Source: Heterobilharzia americana (Eukaryota; Platyhelminthes; Trematoda; Strigeidida; Schistosomatidae). Taken from it: DNA of 64,000 nucleotides. Below, one piece after another: positions 1 to 12,738 of the stretch. Position 1 is the stretch's first letter. The number at the start of each line of letters is the position of its first letter. The position numbers were made by a program, and so were the translations under genes. The notes below the pieces were generated by a model. The model was given only the letters and a program-made list of their open reading frames with translations. It did not search any database and had not been told where the DNA came from. The stretch covers positions 111,284,701 through 111,348,700 of the forward strand of contig OX104134.1 of the NCBI GenBank assembly GCA_944470555.2. Reading direction: 5' to 3'.

Positions 1-1105
1 GAAACTGCCTCATTACTATGGAGTACGCAAACCTTTATCAACCTCATTCAACAACTATATGAAGATGCCACATGCCAGCCAAGTAATTCACAATGGGAAG
101 CTGAGTGATGCTTTTGAAGTGAAGACAGGAGACAGGAGTGAAACAAGGTTGCCCACTATCCCCCATGATATTCCTGATTGTGGTCGACTGGACTGGATCA
201 TGCAGCAAACAGTGGGGAGCTGTGAGAAGAGGGGGATACACTGGACTGCGGAAAAGAACCTAGAAGACTTGGATTTCGCCAACGATGACTTGTGCCTGAT
301 GTCACATCAACTTGAAGATCTACAGGCGAAAACTAACAAGTTGACAGAAGAGGCAGCTAAGACGGACTTCAAGTGAATATAGAGAAGACAGAAGTGGTGA
401 AGATACCGCACCGCCACCATCAACAACAACAACAAACTCCAGTCACCATCAACGGGAGAAACTTAAAGGAAATAACCTCCCTCACCTATCTAGGAAGCAC
501 TGTTTCAACTACAGGCAGGACAGACGAGGATGTTGAAGTGAGGATTGGAAAAGCAAGACAGGCGTTCATTAGCCTGAAACCAGTGTGGAGATCTTCTGCA
601 CGCAGCATAAAGCGTGAACATGATGCGGATTTTCAACACCAACGTCAATTCAGTGCTTCTGTATGATGGTTGAGAGACTTGGCGCGTTATGGAAGGGATT
701 TCCAATAAACTACAGACATTCATCAACAACTGCCCACGCTGTCTCGTTACTGAAGATCAGATGGCCAGAAGAATAGGAATAAGCAACAATGAGCTGTGGG
801 AACGAACCAACCAAGAACCTATCACGCAACAAATATGCAGAAGGAAGTATGGATGGATTGGATTGGGCATACACTGAGAAGGCTGACTGGGGACATCACG
901 CGTCAGGCCAGTTGCTCGATTGGAATCCCCATGGGAAGCGACGAGTTGGACGTCCGAGGGTGAGATGGAGGAGATCGTGCGAGGAAAAAATGAGAGGTTG
1001 TGGGCTGTCGTGTAGTCAGGTTCGAAAGATTTCGGAGAACAGATTGCACTGGAGACGTGCTAGTGAGGCCCTATGTTCCATTAGGAACCCGAGGGACTGA
1101 TAATA
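1..1105 (+). mobile_element. RTE-like non-LTR retrotransposon, family A, 3' part (copy A1, cut by window start)
   Basis: The 3' third of a non-LTR retrotransposon: end of the reverse transcriptase and the C-terminal region. Seen: the thumb region (YLGSTVSTTG, then RIGKARQAF) near 500-570, a C-terminal RRKYGWIG patch near 840-860 and a GKRRVGRPRVRWRRSCEE patch near 930-985. The end matches the other copies: 'ggaacccgagggac' followed by a TAA-rich tail at about 1100. The frame is broken several times (59-376, 373-666, 789-1100 lie in different frames), so it is a pseudogene. The RT active-site box reads F-A-N-D-D at 275-289 instead of the usual F-A-D-D. Family assignment to the RTE clade (the clade of schistosome SR2) comes from motif order and the short repeat tail, not from a search. 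Confidence 0.88.
59..376 (+). pseudogene. RT fragment of copy A1 with altered motif B and FANDD box
   Basis: An open frame of 105 codons covering the region after RT motif A. It starts in KMPHASQVIHNGKLSDAFEV, the usual lead-in to motif B. It then leaves the expected frame at a 7-bp tandem duplication (125-138) and returns at a 5-bp duplication (186-195), so the conserved GVRQGC...SPMIF stretch is replaced by unrelated residues. It then continues to the box F-A-N-D-D-L. The same three changes occur in the other family A copies. No active enzyme is expected. Confidence 0.8.
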
Positions 1106-3229
1106 ATCGTAATAAATTGATATTGAAAGCCGAAGCCTTCGCACATGTATCTTTACTCTAAGTATTTACGATCAAAAGATGGTGAAACGAAGATAATCTG
1201 AGTTTCATTGCTGAAATTGACTGCATTTTACGATTAATGTTACGTAATTTTTTCAACCTGCAGCTTTATGTCACATTTAAACTTTCGTCTAACTCGTCTA
1301 CCCTAAAATCATCTTTCGTCTAGGGGAAAATTAGGCCCTACTTGAATGAAGATAGTCAGGTGCTATTAGTGCTTGTTGAAAACTCGTTTGATCAAGGAAG
1401 ATCTATGCGCATAATTGCATGTTTTGGTTGTTAAAAAAATATTAAGAGTAGGAGAAATATGGGTTTTTTCTATCTTCCTCCAATGAAAGCAGAAGTTTAA
1501 CTGATGTTGGGTAGCATTTATTTTTTGGAAAAAATAGGAAACTTTATTCGGCGTTATAGTCAAACGAAACTACAAATGATGGTGACCATAAACTGCTAGG
1601 AGTTCGCTTCGGTTTCTGAAAACGAAAGTAAAAAATGCTATTATGAAACATCAGACTTTTATACCTTCAGTTCCCGAAGTATGATGAATATAGTTCCACA
1701 AATTACAAAGCACGGTATGCAGTAATTAAAACAAAGTCAATAAAATGCTTGATCTAAAACCTTAATGTCATTCAATTTTTTCATTTGCTTACCATTCAGT
1801 AGCTTTGTCAAATATGTCTAAAATTAAATTAGGCAGACAGTGAATTTTGAAAACGCCAGACCACGTTTCAGCAGCTGAATGAATTTTCACACCTAACATT
1901 TTAGCCAATTTTCTACATCATTTGTTAAGCAAAATACTAATCTCGAATTACATGAATTATTTCACGTATGAAACTCATTTTACCAGTATAGAACTAGAAA
2001 CTTTGTTTCACATCACTGAATTCATCCATCTGTTATGCTGTTTGGTAAACATAATTGTACCTCAAGTAATTCTTTTTTCATTATGGGTTACTTTCTGTTT
2101 ATTGCTATAAAACGTTTGCATCTTCTCATAACGCTACTACTTCCTATTGATTTCTTTCCAAATTAGGTAGATTTCATTTCCATTCATTAGCTGTTTATGC
2201 AAACGTAGAACCTACTATTCAAACTCATTTTTCACGCACACCAAGTTGTAAAAGCGATTTCTGTTACATCGAATACAAAGACCAAAAATGTTAACCATTA
2301 AATTTTCAGTCTTCGATTTTAAAAAGTGCAATCACGTTCATGATGTAAGAGATACATTATTGAACCCACACTTCATAGGTTGTCAGATGAAAACAACCAA
2401 AGTAGAAATATTAAAGCTGCTCCAAAGATTACTCTAGCATCTGCTGAAATAACCAGTTATGTTAATTATTTCTTCTGAGAAAGCGAATCTTCACTAAACA
2501 GTGGAGTCTAGCTGGTTAGTTTACGTTGTGCTAGGGAGGCCTTTAAAGTCACTGAACTATTGCATAAATGCATCGAGCTAAGATGAATTCTTAGCAGAAT
2601 TTTTTGCTCAGAATTCTTATATTTCCTTATCCTTGTACTGCTACCAGACTTCACGTATGATCCATTTACAGGAAAGTAATTTACTATTAATTTATGTAAC
2701 CTTAACCATCATTTGACACATCAAGTATGAAATTCATCGCCAATTCCACTAGACCTAAAGAATATTTCCATTTCTGAACGAGAATAATTTGAACCGACTG
2801 TTGTTTTCAATAATTTATTCTTCAAGCTCTATATTTATAAATCTATGATGCTAAGTGAAATACAACGGCCAAAGTAAGACATGATGTAAATTATTTCATT
2901 ATCGAAACAGTGTTATGATTAAATGGAAATGAAATCACATGGTTGTAAGTGTGCCATGATCTTAGCATGCACAGGACAATTACGAAGTAAAGAAACAAAA
3001 TTTCTAGATAATCGCTTATTTATTTGGGTCATAAATGTGTGTGTGTGTTCACTAACGGCTAAATAGTCACCATGTAGCGATGCGTTACTTTTAAAAAAGA
3101 TTGAAACTCATATGAATACAAGAACGAAATGAGGAAAAGTGATTGTGGTGTTACGTAAAGGTTAAAAATAACTACCAATGGTGGTGTGCTTAAACAAGGG
3201 CATAAAAATAATGTAAGAAAATTAATGTC
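1106..3229. other. AT-rich DNA, no recognised feature
   Basis: Short, stop-rich frames only. Nothing resembling a known protein, SINE or RTE fragment was seen. A short TG run lies near 3038-3049. Confidence 0.5.
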
Positions 3230-4790
3230 TATCAATGTGAAGGAATGGGAAGGTAAAATGTGAAATTTGTGCAAGGAAAGTTCATAAAGAACGTCTTGAC
3301 CCTAATATGCACCAAGGTAGACAAAGTGGATGTACATATTTCTTTTGAACACAAATCAGGTTTTCTTGCGTGGTACCTATGGCTTTGGCTATGGATAAGA
3401 CGCATAGTCATACATACTTGAAGAGATTGCAACGGATACAATATATCACAGAAAAGGCGTGATCTACCTTTGTCTGATGTCCGGTATCTATTATATGGGA
3501 GAAGACTGCACTGATGATGCACTCTGTCATTCATTTCTCTAACCAAGCTGGTACATGCTTGTGAACGCTCATGTATAAATCTTTTTGAGTACGGCGTGTA
3601 CAACTAGCTCTACAATAGCGATGGAACTCGTAGATACACACTGAAGTGGCCATTATTGGTAACTTGTCCTTGGTTCGCCGTGTCAGTAATGGTTTGGCTG
3701 AGAAGCTGAGAGGAAGTTTCGCTGTAATAAATTTCATTTTGACTAATCTACTCAATTGGTGTGTTAAGATAAAAGAAGCAACACCACATTGGAAACTCAG
3801 TCTAAGATATAAAAGCTTATTAGCAACGTCAACCTTCTTTGTCATCTCTTGAGGTTTTGAAATGTACTTATGCATGCAGTTTAGTGGATAACCATTTGGT
3901 GCAACGTTATCTTCAGCTTATTCGTTTCTTCCTCAATACAGTCATCAGAAAATATATTTATTGTTCTGTAACTCAGGTATTTGACCAGAATTCTTTTTTA
4001 GTTAACCGGTGTGAAGCTATGGAAGTGAATTTATTGACCAGTCCATGTGTTCTTTCGAGAAATATTTCTTATATATCTATCCGTCTTCCCAGTGAGAACA
4101 TCCAGAAAAGAAATGGTGTTCCCCTGTTCTACCTCATAAGTGAACTTCATAGCTAAATAGACAGTACTGAAGGTATTGTGAAGTTCTTTTTTGGATCCAT
4201 TGTTACAAATGATGAAAGTATCATCTATATACTTACAATAATAGTCTAGTTTATCAAGTGTGTCCTAAGTGGACCTTTTTCAAGTTTGGCGAAGAGGATA
4301 TTTCATGGCATGAGAACCAAAGGAGATCCCATCGTAAATCAATCTACTTATCTGTAGAATTCCTCATTCAACATAAAGTGAATGTTCATGGTACATTTTG
4401 GAAGAAATTCCTCTCACGTTGGATTCCTGTGTCTATCTATCGTTCTGGAAGTCGATCGCAAATGTAGTGAACTGTTTGTATAAGCAGAACGTTGGTAAAT
4501 AATGATTTCATACCCAATAAAATCATTTTGTCTTTAACATTAGTTCTTTTGACTTATTTTACGAAGCTAAATACCTGTTTTAAATAGAATCTCGCCAATT
4601 CGCAACACAAAGGATTTAGAATCCGTACTAAGCATTTTGCAATTGAACCATACAAAGAGTTTGACATATCTGGAATTCTTTAGCAGTATCTTGATGTAAA
4701 CAGACAGGCTTATGAATTATTCAGCCTCAGTCCTACTGGAGTTGGTGAACTTATCGCATAGTTTTTTTCATGTTTCTTGTTGTTTCAAAT
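3230..4790 (-). mobile_element. Penelope-like retroelement relic 1 (RT plus GIY-YIG region)
   Basis: A decayed Penelope-like element read on the minus strand. In order from high to low coordinates: an RT motif A region resembling 'SLFTNVLLIQTV' near 4490-4520; a motif B relic (GSHAMKYPL for GSPLGPLLAN) near 4290-4330; a clear motif C 'KYIDDTFIICNN' around 4220-4235; 'FTYEVEQGNTISFLDVLT' near 4100-4150; then the connector and GIY-YIG endonuclease region at 3531-3875. Stops and frameshifts separate these blocks. The domain order RT then GIY-YIG is the hallmark of the Penelope group. The 5' limit is uncertain: I could not follow homology above about 4790. Confidence 0.78.
3531..3875 (-). pseudogene. 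Penelope-like connector and GIY-YIG endonuclease remnant
   Basis: An open frame of 114 codons. Residues 22-65 match the usual Penelope connector (a sequence of the type LPF.G..AS.ILTHRL...K...AKL.LSF..KP). Residues 78-112 match the GIY-YIG core, CIYEFHRYCRASCTRRTQKDL then HVPAWLEK, where Cys and His positions typical of the family remain. The 'YIG' triad is replaced by C-T-R, so the nuclease should be dead. The frame at 3232-3603 (KPDLCSKE...) carries the usual C-terminal 'PDLCVQK'-type tail in a shifted frame. The initiator Met is only the first in the frame. Confidence 0.72.
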
Positions 4791-7700
4791 TTGCTGAAGG
4801 AAAGAAATATTTTTGAAGCTTTTTGTTTAAGAGGTGGTTCTTATGTATCCTTAGATAAACGGACTGAGATCTTGCATTTAAAACGACTACTGAGTTAGGA
4901 CCTCAAAGAGAACATCATAGCAATTGCATGTTTACCTGAAGGTAAACTTCATATTATGAAACTCACTTCATGAATTCCGCTTTTCGGTTACAAACTAAAT
5001 GAGAAACCATCAAAATGTTATCATTTTCAGTAAACAAAACGGTGTTGAATGTGTTCGATAAGCTTTCCCAGAATAAGCTCCTGTTATAAATAAGCATTTC
5101 ATCCAGCTTTATCAAATATGTAGTGATACATCTCACCGATGCGAATAGTTAAACTTCAACCAATACACTCCACTACAGACTAAAAATGACCATCAACAAG
5201 GCATTTTTATTTTGAATTTTATTAGATTTTTTAACACTTTCTTTTCCACTAAAATACTTCGTCTGTTATGACTAACATCAGAATGAAGGATGCTGATAAG
5301 AGCTCAGAAGAAATACCTTTCAATGACACCTGTTATCCGTTTGACATAGTCAACGTTTAGATGTATATCTGTCATAAATTAATCTGTTCCTCAAGTAAAA
5401 TACAAATCTAACTGGTTACAGAAAACCATTTAAATAGAGTTGTATGAAAGTTCAGTGAAGATACTCCATACCAGGGCTAAGTTAACGGAGTTCTTTTCAA
5501 AGTACTTACATTCAACTCGTGCTTGCGATTACTCGTCTATTTTTTGTGACGTACTTGTCAGTATTCTTTGGCGAACACTAATGAATTGTCATAAGACAAA
5601 GCTTGTTTAGGTACCTAAGGGTAAAATGGTTTGAACTTGGCTGAAAAACTTAGTTGTGGTTGGTTTGTATTCGGCTGAAACCCAAGATTCTACTCCAACT
5701 AAAATCCTAGACCCGTTATATAAGGAGAAGCCTATTAAACGATATACAATTTTCGTTTCTTATCAGACCGATTTGCTGAAGCTTACAAATTTCTTGATTC
5801 TATGTAATGATTCCATCCATTTTTTTCTATTTAAAAATGTGGTAAATTTCAAAGTTATTTAAAACTAAATCTGTTCTCCGAGAATGTTGTTCACATAGTC
5901 TGTTTAACCTTGGTTGATGGATCACTCTATCAGCTGAAAACCTAATGTTATGATTTAGGATCATGACAATGAGTCTATACTGAGAAAATATCTCTCTATA
6001 GACTCCGTATCGCTTTCTAAATATAGAAAACAACCGACAAAACCATTCACTTATTCACAGTTGTATTTGTCATTAATGTATCTGGACTTTAAACTGCTAT
6101 ACTGTCTAACAGATAATGAATAAATAATGATTTAGTAATTTCTTCATAAATGAATATTTAAAATAAATGTACATATAGACGATAATGTGGTTTTATTAAC
6201 CTACAGTAATTTGTCATCATATGCATGTTTAATTACTTAGTCTACAAATGTGTTATCTTTTTCTTTGCCTATTCTACCTCTTACAAACTGAAAGAAGTAG
6301 AACAATGAAGACTGTCAGCTGCTACAATGATGTTGTATGTTATGAATACGTGGGTTGATGAATAGATAATATAAAGAAGCGCAACTGAATAAAGTTGACA
6401 TTTAAGTACCAACTGTTCTGTTAACATAATTAGTAGGATAAGAAAAATAATCTAATATCTCAGTGTCAAATAATACAATGAAAGTTATCAATAAATAAAA
6501 TCTGAGTCTGTTTTGCTCCAAGTGGTCAAAATTTGTTTTTCAGAAGAAAATAATCTTACAATTTAGGAAAGTGCATGTACACTACTAATGAAGCAAAAAA
6601 GTGTTAAATTATGGCATTCATGTTAAGTAAAAGACCGAGCCGACAAGCTTTTCATCAGGCGACTGAAAAACAGCAACGCTTATTTTCATAGTACAAATTT
6701 TAGTTTCAAGAGATGGCTGGTATCCACCGTCTAACAAATGCTGGAATATCATTGTTTTGTTTTAATTGAGTTATTCATTTTTGGTCGATAGAGTTTATTA
6801 CCAACCCCACCATCCAAGTTTATTATTTTACAGTGATAAGATATAAAATACAAGCGAAAAACACATTTCGACTCCAGTAAGTGAATTTTTAACTGCTCAA
6901 GAATGAACACTGGTAAATGAAACGAATTTCCGAATAGTCTGACATAGGGAATATCACCATAGATGTCTTTGCTTCAATTTACTGACATCTGTTAACAGAA
7001 GACACTTCTTAAACGAAACTTTCCAGTCTCTTTAACAACAATCTCTTATTGAGAAACGGCTAAGGTGGATTTGTGTTACTACTCACTGTTAGCAGGGTAA
7101 CTTGACTTGAAGCGCCACTCAAGAAGATATGACGATGAGTATGTTTGGATTATAAGAAAGCAACTTTATATTATAGTCTAAAGCACTTCCCAAGATCCTT
7201 TCTTCATGTAAAAAATAGAATCATATCTTTTCTAAGAAAAGGAGATTGACTTTTTTCATCAATGAAAGTAAAATCATGTTTATGAATATGAATATGAACA
7301 TCAACAATACCCACAATGTTGAATTTCAATCTGTATTAGAATCCTTAAGGAACACTGACCTGTAATGTTCATAAAAACTCCATTCACTGAGAAACAAATG
7401 TAAAACAGAATTAAGCAATCACAGTAAAATTTCAGCAGTCATCTTATTATATATCAACGTACCCTAACAACTGAATAAGTCACTAAGATACCACAGTATA
7501 TTAATAAATAGCAAAAATTTGACAAACAGTTTGATATTTGCGGTCTACTTAATGTGTGATTTCATTTAGTATCATCTGAATTAAAAGTTTTCTGTATCAA
7601 CTATTATCATGCTGTGAAACAGTTGATGCATCTTCACCATAAAGGCTTTCGAATAACCTCATATTCTGGCAATTGTTTTTACAGCATTGAGATACGACAG

Positions 7701-9655
7701 TGTCAGGTAAATGGCTTCAACTGGTTACTAACATTTTGCTTGCCGGCTGTCCTGGAGTTTGTAAGTATTAAACCTACGAAGGAATAAAACAAGCTATGTG
7801 CTCAACGTATTTGTAAATGATGAAATGTGACGAAGTAAAATACTAGATATCAGTGACTTGGTAAAAAGTCTTATCTGCTTTATAACAGTTCACAGTGAAG
7901 TCGAGTAGCTATTTATACCATCAAAGTATTGCACTTCTGATAATTTTTATGGGAAGAGAAGTATGGAGACAAAAAATTGCACCTATAAGTGTGATATTTG
8001 GTTACCTTTTAAAGCATGAATATAAATTTTAGTGAACTACAATAACTCATAGAATTCAACATTTTGGATAAAAAGAATAAGATATTCAAGTTTCGTTTCA
8101 TGTAATTATGCAGTTTTCAACCCTATTTTTAAAATGACATCTTACTCATACAGATTTATGCAGAATTGCATTCATTTACCAATACAGCTTTCATAAAATG
8201 CAGTAAATGTTTCTTCCCCATTCATTTTCTGTGTGCAGATGGTGAGTTGAAAAATAGTAAAGTAAATATGATGGAGAGATAAAAGAAACATTCAATCCAC
8301 ATGGAATGTCAATAACATACAGAGTAAACAAACTGACGGCTTACAAAGGATGGACATCAAGGATTTTATGAGCGATAACATGAAGCCAACCCTTAAAGTA
8401 CTGATAATTATAGTACGAATAAACAAAGTCAAATGTCAGTTTTGTTTGACTAGTGACAAATAATAATTGTCATGTTTAGGCATTAATCAACAACATATAA
8501 GAAAATAAGAAAAATGTAGATTTGACTCTCTAAAGTAATTGAGAGTAAATAAATGAATTACCGCCCTGAATCCTGTCCCAGTGATGAAGCAGTAAAGTGT
8601 TGGGAATTTTCAGGTGCATGATTGACTGAACTCTTTCAACAGATAAATAAAAATACTGTTCTCATTTGATTTTGTCCACGTTCTAACTACATCCACAGCT
8701 TACTAACTAAAGAAACGGCTAAGTTACGCTGATAACATGTTGTCACAAATCTAGCTAGAGTTCGAAAAAGAATTAATAATATCAGTCTTAACAAAAGTCA
8801 TTTACATTCAGCTTCAGTTTGTTTTTGATGATGTGTTAAACATAGACTTGGTTTACAAATGAAGTAATTTGGTTTCACATGAATAACTATTGAGTATGAG
8901 GACAACAGTGTCACGGATGAATTCGAACCAGTGCTGTATGACCTTACAGTTAACTGATGAGTCAATGAAATATCACTTTTAGACAGATAGAAGATTAAGC
9001 TATTTTCATGTTTTTTCTCTAATGTATGCACTATATGGACAGACTAGCTTACCAATCAGGCGACTGCATTCAATATTGCATTTTTGTCAAGCAAGTGCTA
9101 AATTTTTTATTACAGAAAATCATGGTCTTCAGAAGACTGATACAGCAAAAATAACAAAATGAAATTTCCTAAACCATTATTTCATATTTTTATTGTGAAA
9201 ATATTGTTTTACTTTTAAAAGAAGACAAAATATACAGAATTTCTGAATGAAGATAAGAACAATAATACCAGCATGAATAAATACTATAAGGTGAGGTTCT
9301 AATTCTCTCGAACAGCAGTGAGTTAACATAAAGTGATTTACCTCAGATCCGGAAATCCGGCTTATTGAAGAAAGAAAAATTTTCGACATAACTTCCCCTT
9401 AATAGATAATGGCTATTCAAAGAATAAACTTATTTTCAGAGTAATGAGGTTTTCACAATAGTCAATTGGTAATATATAACTTCTCAGGGTTGCCCTTCGG
9501 AAGGACTTGTTAAATATTATGTTAACAGCATATATTATTGCAGTTAAACTAAAAGCAATTTATAATGCAGACTTTAGTATGGGTTATGCAACACTAGATG
9601 GTCTAAATTAATTGTCACAGAGATTCGTCATCACAAGTAAGTAGTTTAAAAGACT
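4791..9655. other. AT-rich DNA, no recognised feature
   Basis: No coherent coding frame, SINE or RTE piece was recognised over nearly 5 kb. The longest frames (about 68-77 codons at 5656-5862, 5827-6033, 8798-9031 and 9177-9389) have no family-like motifs. The upper part may hold the unrecognisable N-terminal part of the Penelope relic. Confidence 0.45.
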
Positions 9656-9659
9656 GAGT

Positions 9660-10790
9660 TTTATGGTGCTAACTGATTATGATCAGGCACTAAAATGAAT
9701 CTCATTCACCTCAATGATGCAACTTACGCGAACAAAGCCTACCATAATTATAGGGGAAATGAAATGCATTCAAGTGTGAATGAGGAATGAAATAGACAAT
9801 AGTAGTCAAATAAAAACAAAAGGTCAAGTTGTATAAATATTGCAGGGACAAGAATAAAGCAATATGATAAATTTCAGGTTATAAGGCATTGATGCGTGAA
9901 TAAATGTACATTCTTTGACGTGTTCATGTTTGTGTGTATGAAAGGAGGTTTTCATCACCAGTATTAGACAATTTGAGAAGTACTGACTTAAGTAAAATGA
10001 TATAAGTGTAAGAGCAGGAAAATCAACTAGGTGGATGTGATAAAATCGTTGGAAAAAGGAGTGTATGGAAATTTAAATTTGATTTACATACATGTAAGGA
10101 TGCTTCGGAATTTGAGAATTCAAAAGAAGTAAATATAGTTGTGGTGGCAGAACTTAGTATTTCCGGACACGTAACTCTGGTTCTTCCAACAAATTTCCTC
10201 AGATTCTGTATTTGGAGTATATGGGACTTGTTGCCTTTTGACAAGTCAGTGGTAACTCATATCCGATATATGGTTCTCTCGATCTGACTTGGATAATATA
10301 TGGCTGTAATTCGTCGTCATTGCACCTGAACCTAAAACAGTTGAGAGGTGTTCGTGAACACAGGAAATCTAATTTCATGCAGTGGCATCTGAAGTAGGAT
10401 ATAATTGACTATATAGGCGATTATATAAAGAAGAGTAACAGTAATATTTGATTTTGACATTATGTTTCACAAGCGTCTTTTTTGAAGAGACTTGATGCAC
10501 CATTCAATACCACTAACTGACCCACACAAATCCTACTGTAGTTAACACGCTCTTATTCTTGTATAACGAATGGTTGCATGCAATTGTTTTAGTGGTGGCT
10601 AGCAGTGAAATCGATGATGCTTGTTTGTCCTTCCTGGTACTGGTTAGCTAGATGTGCCTACACCTCAGTAAGTGCGGCTACTTCAACTGATACTCGAACT
10701 CAATGCCCACCATTTTGTGTCGTAGCGTTACCCACTAGTCTTCAGAGGAAGGTGAGCCTTTCTTGTGCAACGGGTGTCAGTCATTATTAA
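9660..10790 (-). repeat. Arm 1 of a 1.1-kb inverted duplication (partner 58605-59735)
   Basis: The reverse complement of this stretch matches 58605-59735 almost base for base over its main part; by eye only scattered substitutions and 1-bp indels. Similarity drops at the outer edge of the SINE (about 10740-10790) and stops near 9660. The other arm is 48 kb away in opposite orientation. The block is led by a hammerhead SINE, followed by about 900 bp of unrecognised AT-rich sequence. An open frame in each arm (10023-10244 and 59017-59373) is broken differently by a 1-bp indel, so coding is unlikely. Confidence 0.85.
10595..10790 (-). mobile_element. SINE of the schistosome hammerhead (Sm-alpha-like) type, decayed ribozyme
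   Basis: Read on the minus strand it has a tRNA-like head with a B-box-like 'GAGTTCGAGTATC', then 'CTTACTGAGGTG', and then the hammerhead region ending in 'CACTGCTAGCCACCAC'. The ribozyme core is mutated: CTAACCA stands for CUGANGA and ACAA for GAAA, so it should not cleave. Sm-alpha-like SINEs are transcribed by RNA polymerase III and moved by LINE machinery in schistosomes (established knowledge); here only the fossil sequence is seen. Confidence 0.75.
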
Positions 10791-10799
10791 TAGACGCTC

Positions 10800-11343
10800 G
10801 TAATTTCTTTTTCAGTACAATAAAAGCTTGCAAATACCAATAATAATAATGACAAATAACTGTGGAGCCTGGTGAGGAACTTATGGAGAAAAACTACTCG
10901 TTTCAAGTAATGCCTTTCGAAGACTAAATTAATGACTATGTTACTGGCTATGTTACTCACTTCAATCAATCAAAGAACCAACTAAAAAATGTAAAAAGTT
11001 ATAATATCATAGGAATAATGATGTTGTCTTACCTAAAGGTAATAGACTGTCCATTTTTCACCTAAGTAGAGCATTTCTGAGAGTGCTAGGTGTCTTAGAT
11101 ATAGCTCTAATTAGCTACGGGAGTGATAGTCACTGCCTTGATATGCTGCTGTTGCTCACACATTACAATGATCAACTAGGCTTTGCTAGTAGGAACATTT
11201 TCTTCGCGATATTTTAAGAAACAAAAGAGACCTGACGAATTGTAACAAGACAAAAAGTGGTTACAATTCTGATATGAATAGCTATGGTATTATGTAGACT
11301 GGAGGGTGAATTTGTTAGTTACCCCTATATGTTCAATAATCTA
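10800..11343. other. AT-rich spacer, no recognised feature
   Basis: No recognisable coding or repeat structure apart from the (ATT)n tail of the RTE that begins at about 11355. Confidence 0.5.
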
Positions 11344-12489
11344 GGCTGATTCTGTATTATTATTATTATTATTTGTCCCTTTGGTTCCTCGCTGAACACA
11401 GAGCTTCAGTAGCGCATCTCCATTTCACTCTCTTCTCTCCAGTCTTTTCAACCCGGCTCCACGTCTGCTCACAAGCTTTCATTTCTTCCTCACACCATCT
11501 CCTCCATGTCACCCTCGGACACCCAACTCGTCGTTTCCCATACGGGTTCCACTCTTGGGTTCGATCTTCTTAGTGTTTACCTAATCCATCTCCACTTTCT
11601 TCTGCATATTTGTTGGGAGATGGGTTCTTGGTTGGTTCTTTGCCAGCCAGCCAGAGTTCCCTGTTCCTTATTCTTTCTGGCCATGTGATCTTCAGTGTCA
11701 GTATGGAGTGAGCGCAGGCGGCAGCTGTTGGTTAATGTTTGTAGTTTCTTGCAAATGCTTTCTGTAACTCCCCAAGTCTCCCAACCATCACGTAGAAGCA
11801 CTGTCTTACTTGACTGAATTAGTTTTGAAAATCTGGATCTTGTTCACGCTTCATGCTGAATGCAGTAGATCTCCACACTGATTTCAGATTAATGAAGGCC
11901 TGTCTCACTGTCTTTCCGATCCTGGCTTTGACATCCTCATCTGTGCCACCACCACCTATGTTTGAAACGATGCTGCCTAGGTAGTTGTCAGTGAAAGAGA
12001 CAACTTCTTTTAGGTCTCTTCCGTTATGGTTATCGGTCTGTGGTTGTTGTTTGGGTATCTTTATCATCTCTGTCTTCTCTACGTTCACCTGAACGAAGTC
12101 CCATTTTCGCTGTTTCTTCTGTCAGTTTGGTGATTTTTGCCTGTAGATCTTCGAGTTTATGTGATATTAGACACAAATCATCGGCGAAATTCAAGTCTTA
12201 TTCTGGGGTCCTTTCATCGGTTCAGGCAGCGTATGCCCATCTTCTCACTCCTCACAGTTTCTTGTATGATCCAGTCCAGTCCAGTTGACTACAGTCACGA
12301 AGATCATCGGTGATAGTAGGCGGCAGCCTTGCCTTATTCCTGTCTTCACTTCAAAGGCATCACTGAGCTTTCCATCGTGAATCACTTGGCATTTGGCGTC
12401 GTCATATGGCTATTGAATTGGATTGACAAAGATATGTGGTATTCCGTAGTGTTGAAGCAGTTGACTGCCGAATTACTTCTCGGTCGATG

Positions 12490-12738
12490 CTATCGAAAGC
12501 CTTTTCGAAATCGACGAAGTTGAGGTAGAGAGTTGAATGTCATTCTATACTCTGCTCTATGATGATGCGTAGTGTAGCGTTGCAACTTGATCGGGATATG
12601 ATTTGTTCTTCCTAAAGACAGCCAGCCTGTCCGGATAGTAATTTTGAACCCAGAGCATTGTTTAGTCTCTCCAGGATGATGCGGCATAATATTTTGTTTC
12701 GGGTAGACAGGAGCATGATTCCATCCCACTTCTTGCAA
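12490..12738 (-). pseudogene. RT motif region of copy B1
   Basis: Minus-strand RT palm remnant. Neighbouring frames show 'CKKWDGIMLLSTRNKILCRIILERLNNAL' (12612-12824) and, at the low-coordinate end, the DFEKAFDS motif A near 12520. Frames switch between these blocks, so no intact polymerase is encoded. Confidence 0.65.

Noticed and set aside
8945..8975. 'CTGATGAGTCAATGAAAT' as another hammerhead core
   Set aside because: No stem II partner, no GAAA at the right place and no SINE context.
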